From: Oikopleura dioica
Lineage: Eukaryota > Chordata > Appendicularia > Copelata > Oikopleuridae
Length of the DNA stretch: 64,000 nt
Assembly (NCBI GenBank): GCA_907165135.1
Contig: OU015568.1
Location: 10,858,501-10,922,500, forward strand
Direction: 5' to 3'
The notes below the pieces were generated by a model. It saw only the letters and a program-made list of their open reading frames with translations. It ran no database searches and was not told the origin of the DNA. Below, one piece after another: positions 59,746-64,000 of the stretch; position 1 is the first letter of the stretch, and each line of letters starts with the position of its first letter. The position numbers and the translations under genes were made by a program.

Positions 59746-60411
59746 CTAAAAATGATAATTTATAACTCCAAAAAAGTACTCTTTGGAAATATTCAAAAAG
59801 TTAAGACGTTGAGGTCGATTGTTCCAGTAATCAAGCTTTTCCTGCCAAAAGTCTTCGTTAAAATTTGACTCAATAGAATAGCGTTCTTTTATTGTTCGAA
59901 GTTCGCGGATATTCTCTCGTTGAGCTGGATCTTTGTACTTTGATAACGTAGATAACGCCTTGCATTCGAAACGCCATTCAAATTCAAGCTCGTTTTCTCG
60001 CCAATATTTTTCAATGACATCGTCGGGCAGGTAGAATTTCGAGCCGTGCTTAGCCGCAATATATTCGTATTGAAACTTGTAGAAGCCTTCTGGCATCTTT
60101 TTTGAAAGCAGGTAGTTGTCGCCCCACATTTCCATAAAACCTGTCGATAAGAATAAGGGAAGACCTAGGCATCGTTAGAATAAAGACGGAATAATCCACA
60201 AAGACTCACCGATTTTTCTAAGACGACTTAAATGAAGCGCGTTGTTCATTCTATTAGCACTACGCATCTTCATCACTGTTGTTAAAACTAATGGCATAAC
60301 AGCAGCTGGGTACAAGCAAGCTCTCCAAATCCCAACGTCTCTTTTCGTCGCTCTTTCTTCCGATGATTTTGGCGGTGATGCGAGTTCAGCTCTTGAAGGA
60401 GTTCTTAGCAT
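59746..60411 (-). CDS. Small mitochondrial- or membrane-like protein, unknown
   Basis: Two exons, from 60411 (MLRTPSRAELASPPKSSEER) to the GTGAGT donor near 60209, and from about 60140 to 59746, give about 197 residues. It has one hydrophobic segment (ACLYPAAVMPLVLTTVM) followed by basic residues, then a hydrophilic, aromatic-rich C-terminal half (LSKKMPEGFYKFQYEYIAAK, then DFWQEKLDYWNNRPQRL). It may be an inner-membrane or ER protein. I do not recognise it. Its stop codon TAG (59748-59746) is also the AG acceptor of cereblon. Upstream lies a large gene on the same strand. Confidence 0.72.
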
Positions 60412-60488
60412 TCTATATAATGAGCGTTGAAGTAAGCATTCGAAAAAATAGAATTATTAAGAACATTTTTTAGGTCCATGGAGTTTAC

Positions 60489-63400
60489 AGAATTGCAGAG
60501 TCAGAATTGGGTGATTTCGATTCGGGATTTTTGGATTTCTTATCTTTTGGCAAAATTTTGTCCTTCCATCCTTTGAGCTTTGCTTTTGGAGAAAAAGACT
60601 TTTGCGGATCGGACGGGGTGTGAGGAGTACTGTGAACTGGATGCTGTATTCTTCTGAATATTTTTGTTATCCTCTTGGCTTAGAAAAAATTATTACTTTT
60701 CTGGTGGAAACATGGGTCTAACGGACTTTGGAGTTCGGGAGTAGCCCTCACGGGAATCCGAGCCGCTTCGGTGACTCCTTGAACCCGAACTCCTTCGAGC
60801 AGACCGGCGACCTCGGGGAATTCGCGTTGGCGTGATCATAGCTCCACTTTCTGACGCGGCTTTCGACGGTTTTCTGAAAACATAATCAGATATTGAAAAC
60901 ATAGAAGGCTCCTTACTTTGATTTACTGGGAGAAACGATTGGAAGAGACCCAGTACTGAAGGCTGGAGCTGGTTTCTTTGGACTACGCTGAACTGGTGGA
61001 TCGAAATAAGGCGGATCTATCGGAGAAATGACATCGCCAGTACGAGATTCGGAGTTTTTAGGCATTCCAAGTTCTGCTAACTCGTCGAGATCGATCGAAG
61101 ACCCGTCTTCTAAAACGAAACTTAAGAAATAAAATAATAAAATCATTACCATTTGAATCAACAAGGCTTGTGTTGCTCGAGGTTCTGGAATGTCCTTGAT
61201 GTGGCGTGTCCTCTACCATCGGAAAAACCTTCACTTGGTCGGTGTTTTCGATTACTGCGTTGCTTAGTGGGATATTGCCCGGCTGAGATTGCATGGGCGG
61301 TTGAAAGAAAAGTGCAGGAGGCGCTGATGTTTCTTCCTTGACAGGCGGAGTTTGGCTGCTCATTACGTTGTTCGTTATTTTCATAGAGTTCATGTCCCTG
61401 GTGACTCCTGAAAGACCGCTTTCGATGGTTATATTGGAGAACGAAGTCCTAGTCGAGAGATTTGCAGGAGTTCCCTCTATAAGAAAAGTTAGAAATTGAA
61501 GAAAAATGTGGTCAAACCTGTATTGAAGGCTTTGGGGGCGTCGTCCATACAGGATGATCCAACGGCTGCGTACATAAATGGCGGAGCAGAATTCACAGAT
61601 GTTGGGGCACTGGTGAAAATCGGCGGAGTCTGATGCGACGAAGATCCTGTGTCTGTGGATGGGCGCACTCCAGAAGACACTGGTTCATTTTGCGAGATTA
61701 CAGCCGGTGCTTCGTTCACTTTCTTATCGATGTATTTTATGACGTCGATATTGGGATCGAGTGTTGAACGAGTTTTTGCCGATTGCTTCATTTTTGGCTT
61801 GTTTTTCTTCGGCGCTCCGAGACTGTACAGATCTTTCATAAAACTATCTTCTTCATATTCTTCGTCGCCAGAACCTTCTTCTCGATCAATGACTGTATTG
61901 TCGTGATGATCCCAGAAGCTTTTTCTCCATCTAGAGTTTCATCGTGCTCCCGTAGAGGCTGCTCTTTAGATTTGGCGGAGCCCTTGCTGATTTCCGATTT
62001 GGAATCAATTGTCAAATCAGACAGTTTTGAGCGCGGAGACATTGATCCTTCGTCATTGAATGCTACAGGGCCGTCATCCATATCAGCGCTTCCAAAATTT
62101 GCGGTTGGAAAAGGAAACGGTTGATAAGACATGTTTTGTTGCGGATAAGACATATTCGTGTTGTAAAATGGCTGCTGTGAAGGTTGCGAAACGGCGAATG
62201 GAATGGGCTGACTTGATTGCGGCTGCGCAGAATTGGGAAACATGGGTTGTGAAGTTGGTGCGGGGAATGTATTCGTCTTTGGAGCCTGCGAGTGTGAAGG
62301 GAAAGTGTTTTGAGATAGGGGCATCGGTGCTGGATTTGCATACAATGGAGGCTTTGATATTGTCGGAGGGTAAAGAGGCTTGCCAAACGATGGTGGTGGG
62401 TTTTGAGAGTTCGCGGACTCGGCCCGTGCTGCTTGTTCGCGTTCAAGGTTGATCCTCTCGATGTGCTGGCCAGGAGAGTCTGGAATATCAGAAGGACTAA
62501 CTTGGCCAGACGCTAATCTTGAGCCCGGCTCAGAATCAGATGCGTTCGCTGGCATTTCAACTGATTCAATTGAACTTGCTGAAGCTGGAGAATGTCGAGA
62601 GAACATGAGCGGAGTGTCTTGACAATACGCTGGCGTTCTTGCTCCAGATTGCAGACCTGAAGCCATCCCGGAAGTGTAGCCAGACACCATTCCAGATTGT
62701 GTAGTTGAACTTTTCCCAGACATTTTCTTATCATCCTTCGGCGTTGCATGCGATTCTAGTGTCGGTGAACGTCGTAATTTTGGAGAAATACTTGCCCCGT
62801 GATTTGGCGTATTTTCAACGTTGTAAACTTTCGGCTGGTCTTGATTGATTTTAGTGTAGTCGAAAGGCGAGTCCGCTTTATCAGATTCGGTTGGGCGGGG
62901 ATACAACGGATTTTTAGGCAGATCGGTGTAGATTGGCTGATAAGAAGGGAAGGGATTTTGCTTTTGGTTGCTTTGTTGCGTAAAATCATAAGGTCGATCG
63001 TGATCATCAGAGTAATAATTTGGCGCATTCGTTGGATGGATGTGCTGCTGATGGTGCGCTTTCATCGTTTGCGGAGCGTACGGCGCGTGCTGCATGCTAT
63101 TTGGCGGATTTGCCATTTTCCACTGGAAGCCAACATCGTTTGGAGCTTTCTTTGACTCAAGCTTGTGGTACACATCGCTTGCTTCTGCCACAATCTGCTG
63201 ATTCGAATGGTTCAAGAGTTGTCGCAAATAGAGGTCTCTTCTGTCTTTTATCAAAATTTCTGCGCCACGCTCAGATGTTACTAGAATCTTGAAGATTCTT
63301 AGACAGTGCCTGACTGTCGTATCGGAACCCTTTGTTAGTTTGAGGAGCGTTTGAACACAAGGCTCTAGAATTCCTGGATCGACGTGTCTTTGGGGGACGC

Positions 63401-64000
63401 AGTTGGCAAGAATACCCGTGAGTCCTTCTGAATCGTTCGATGGTGCGTCCAGAGAAGCAACGATGCTCTGAAGAAAGCCAATATCGCTTGAAAGAGATGA
63501 TGCAACTGTAGCTGAAGCAGAGGCAGTCCATAGAGCAAAAGAGAGCGCTTCTTTGACGTTTCTTCTTCCAGTTGACCTTCTTGCTTCCTTCAAAGCATGG
63601 GCGAGGGAGAGAGGAAGACCAGGAGCTCCAGAAAAGTGCGTATTCTTAACAAAAGTCGAAATTAGAACGAGAAGTTGATGCTCTGGCTCAACGGGTTTGA
63701 TTTTCTGAGAAATGACATCAGCCAGATGCGATAAGAGAGCACTAGAAGACGAGACGTAGGTTTTCGTATCGGAGCAGCCGACCATTAGATTCGTGAGGAT
63801 TGTGAGCGAGGATATAAAAAGCTGCTTGGAAAAGGAATAAGCTGAGCAAGTGGCGCCAGGAGCGATGAGAAATAGAAGACATCCGAGAGTTCCAATATCA
63901 GCTTTTAAAAGATTCGAAAAAATTGTTGTTATATTTTTATTATAAAATGAGTCAAAAGGCTTTTTCGAGCCATTCCTAAAAGTGGCCCAAAGCCAGCAGA
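60489..64000 (-). CDS. Large protein with ARM-like N-terminus, enters from right edge (partial)
   Basis: The frame is open from the right edge (exon from about 63918) to 61836, with an exon before it cut by the window end. The N-terminal part (LVLISTFVKNTHFSGAPGLP, ALSFALWTASASATVASSL, HCLRIFKILVTSERGAEILI) is alpha-helical and armadillo-like. A long Pro/Ser/Gln-rich disordered part follows. Near 61925 the main frame ends. The downstream acidic run (REEGSGDEEYEEDS) and SLGAPKKNKPK are in another frame, so either a splice (GG-AG possible) or a 1-nt slip at an A5 run occurs. The C-terminal exons are basic and Ser-rich (RGRRSARRSSGSRSHRS) and end KLKGWKDKILPKDKK...SAIL at about 60489. I cannot assign a family. 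Confidence 0.7.

Overview
The window is a very compact metazoan nuclear genome segment. About 30 protein-coding genes sit in 64 kb, introns are mostly 30-60 nt, UTRs are tiny, and genes on one strand follow each other by tens of bases with an AG acceptor just before each internal ATG, which looks like trans-spliced operons. Several genes only keep their reading frame if introns start with GA, GC or GG. Together these traits fit an appendicularian (larvacean) tunicate, most probably Oikopleura or a close relative. This is an inference from architecture; the spliced-leader gene itself is not in the window.

Layout. 0.85-1.4 kb: small unknown gene (+). 1.4-7.4 kb (minus): CPOX, MRPL39, TDP1 with an N-terminal PBZ finger, then an aspartate-aminotransferase-like protein that lacks its catalytic lysine; at least the last three look like an operon. 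7.46-20.5 kb (+): ZMPSTE24, cyclophilin-40, pyridoxal kinase, PIF1, LIN37, TBC1D5 and a DYRK1-type kinase. 21.8-30.5 kb (+): small coiled-coil protein, FAM177, TTLL9, ribosomal protein L29, IFT74, a single-pass membrane protein and a RING protein. 30.5-35.8 kb (minus): three tandem four-pass membrane paralogues invaded by transposons, then a small secreted protein. 36.7-40.9 kb (+): a membrane protein and BUB1. 41.4-47.6 kb is almost gene-free and lies beside a short Prdm3/16-like zinc-finger gene (47.6-49.2 kb). 49.6-52.8 kb (minus): SLC22-like transporter. 53.3-55.6 kb (+): a type II membrane protein and a scramblase-like protein. 55.6-64 kb (minus): a large protein entering from the right edge, an unknown gene, cereblon, NDUFAF1 (CIA30) and RTRAF, apparently one operon.

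The most interesting signal is transposons acting as introns. Three coding sequences (a coiled-coil gene, DYRK1, PIF1) are interrupted by an element with inverted termini and a target-site duplication. In each case one splice choice, using bases of the duplication and/or the element end, restores the pre-insertion reading frame exactly. One family (termini CTAGGTCTAGG, 8-bp duplications, about 0.9-1.0 kb) is present three times. A second type (9-bp duplications, terminal tandem subrepeats) is present as one element nested in another.
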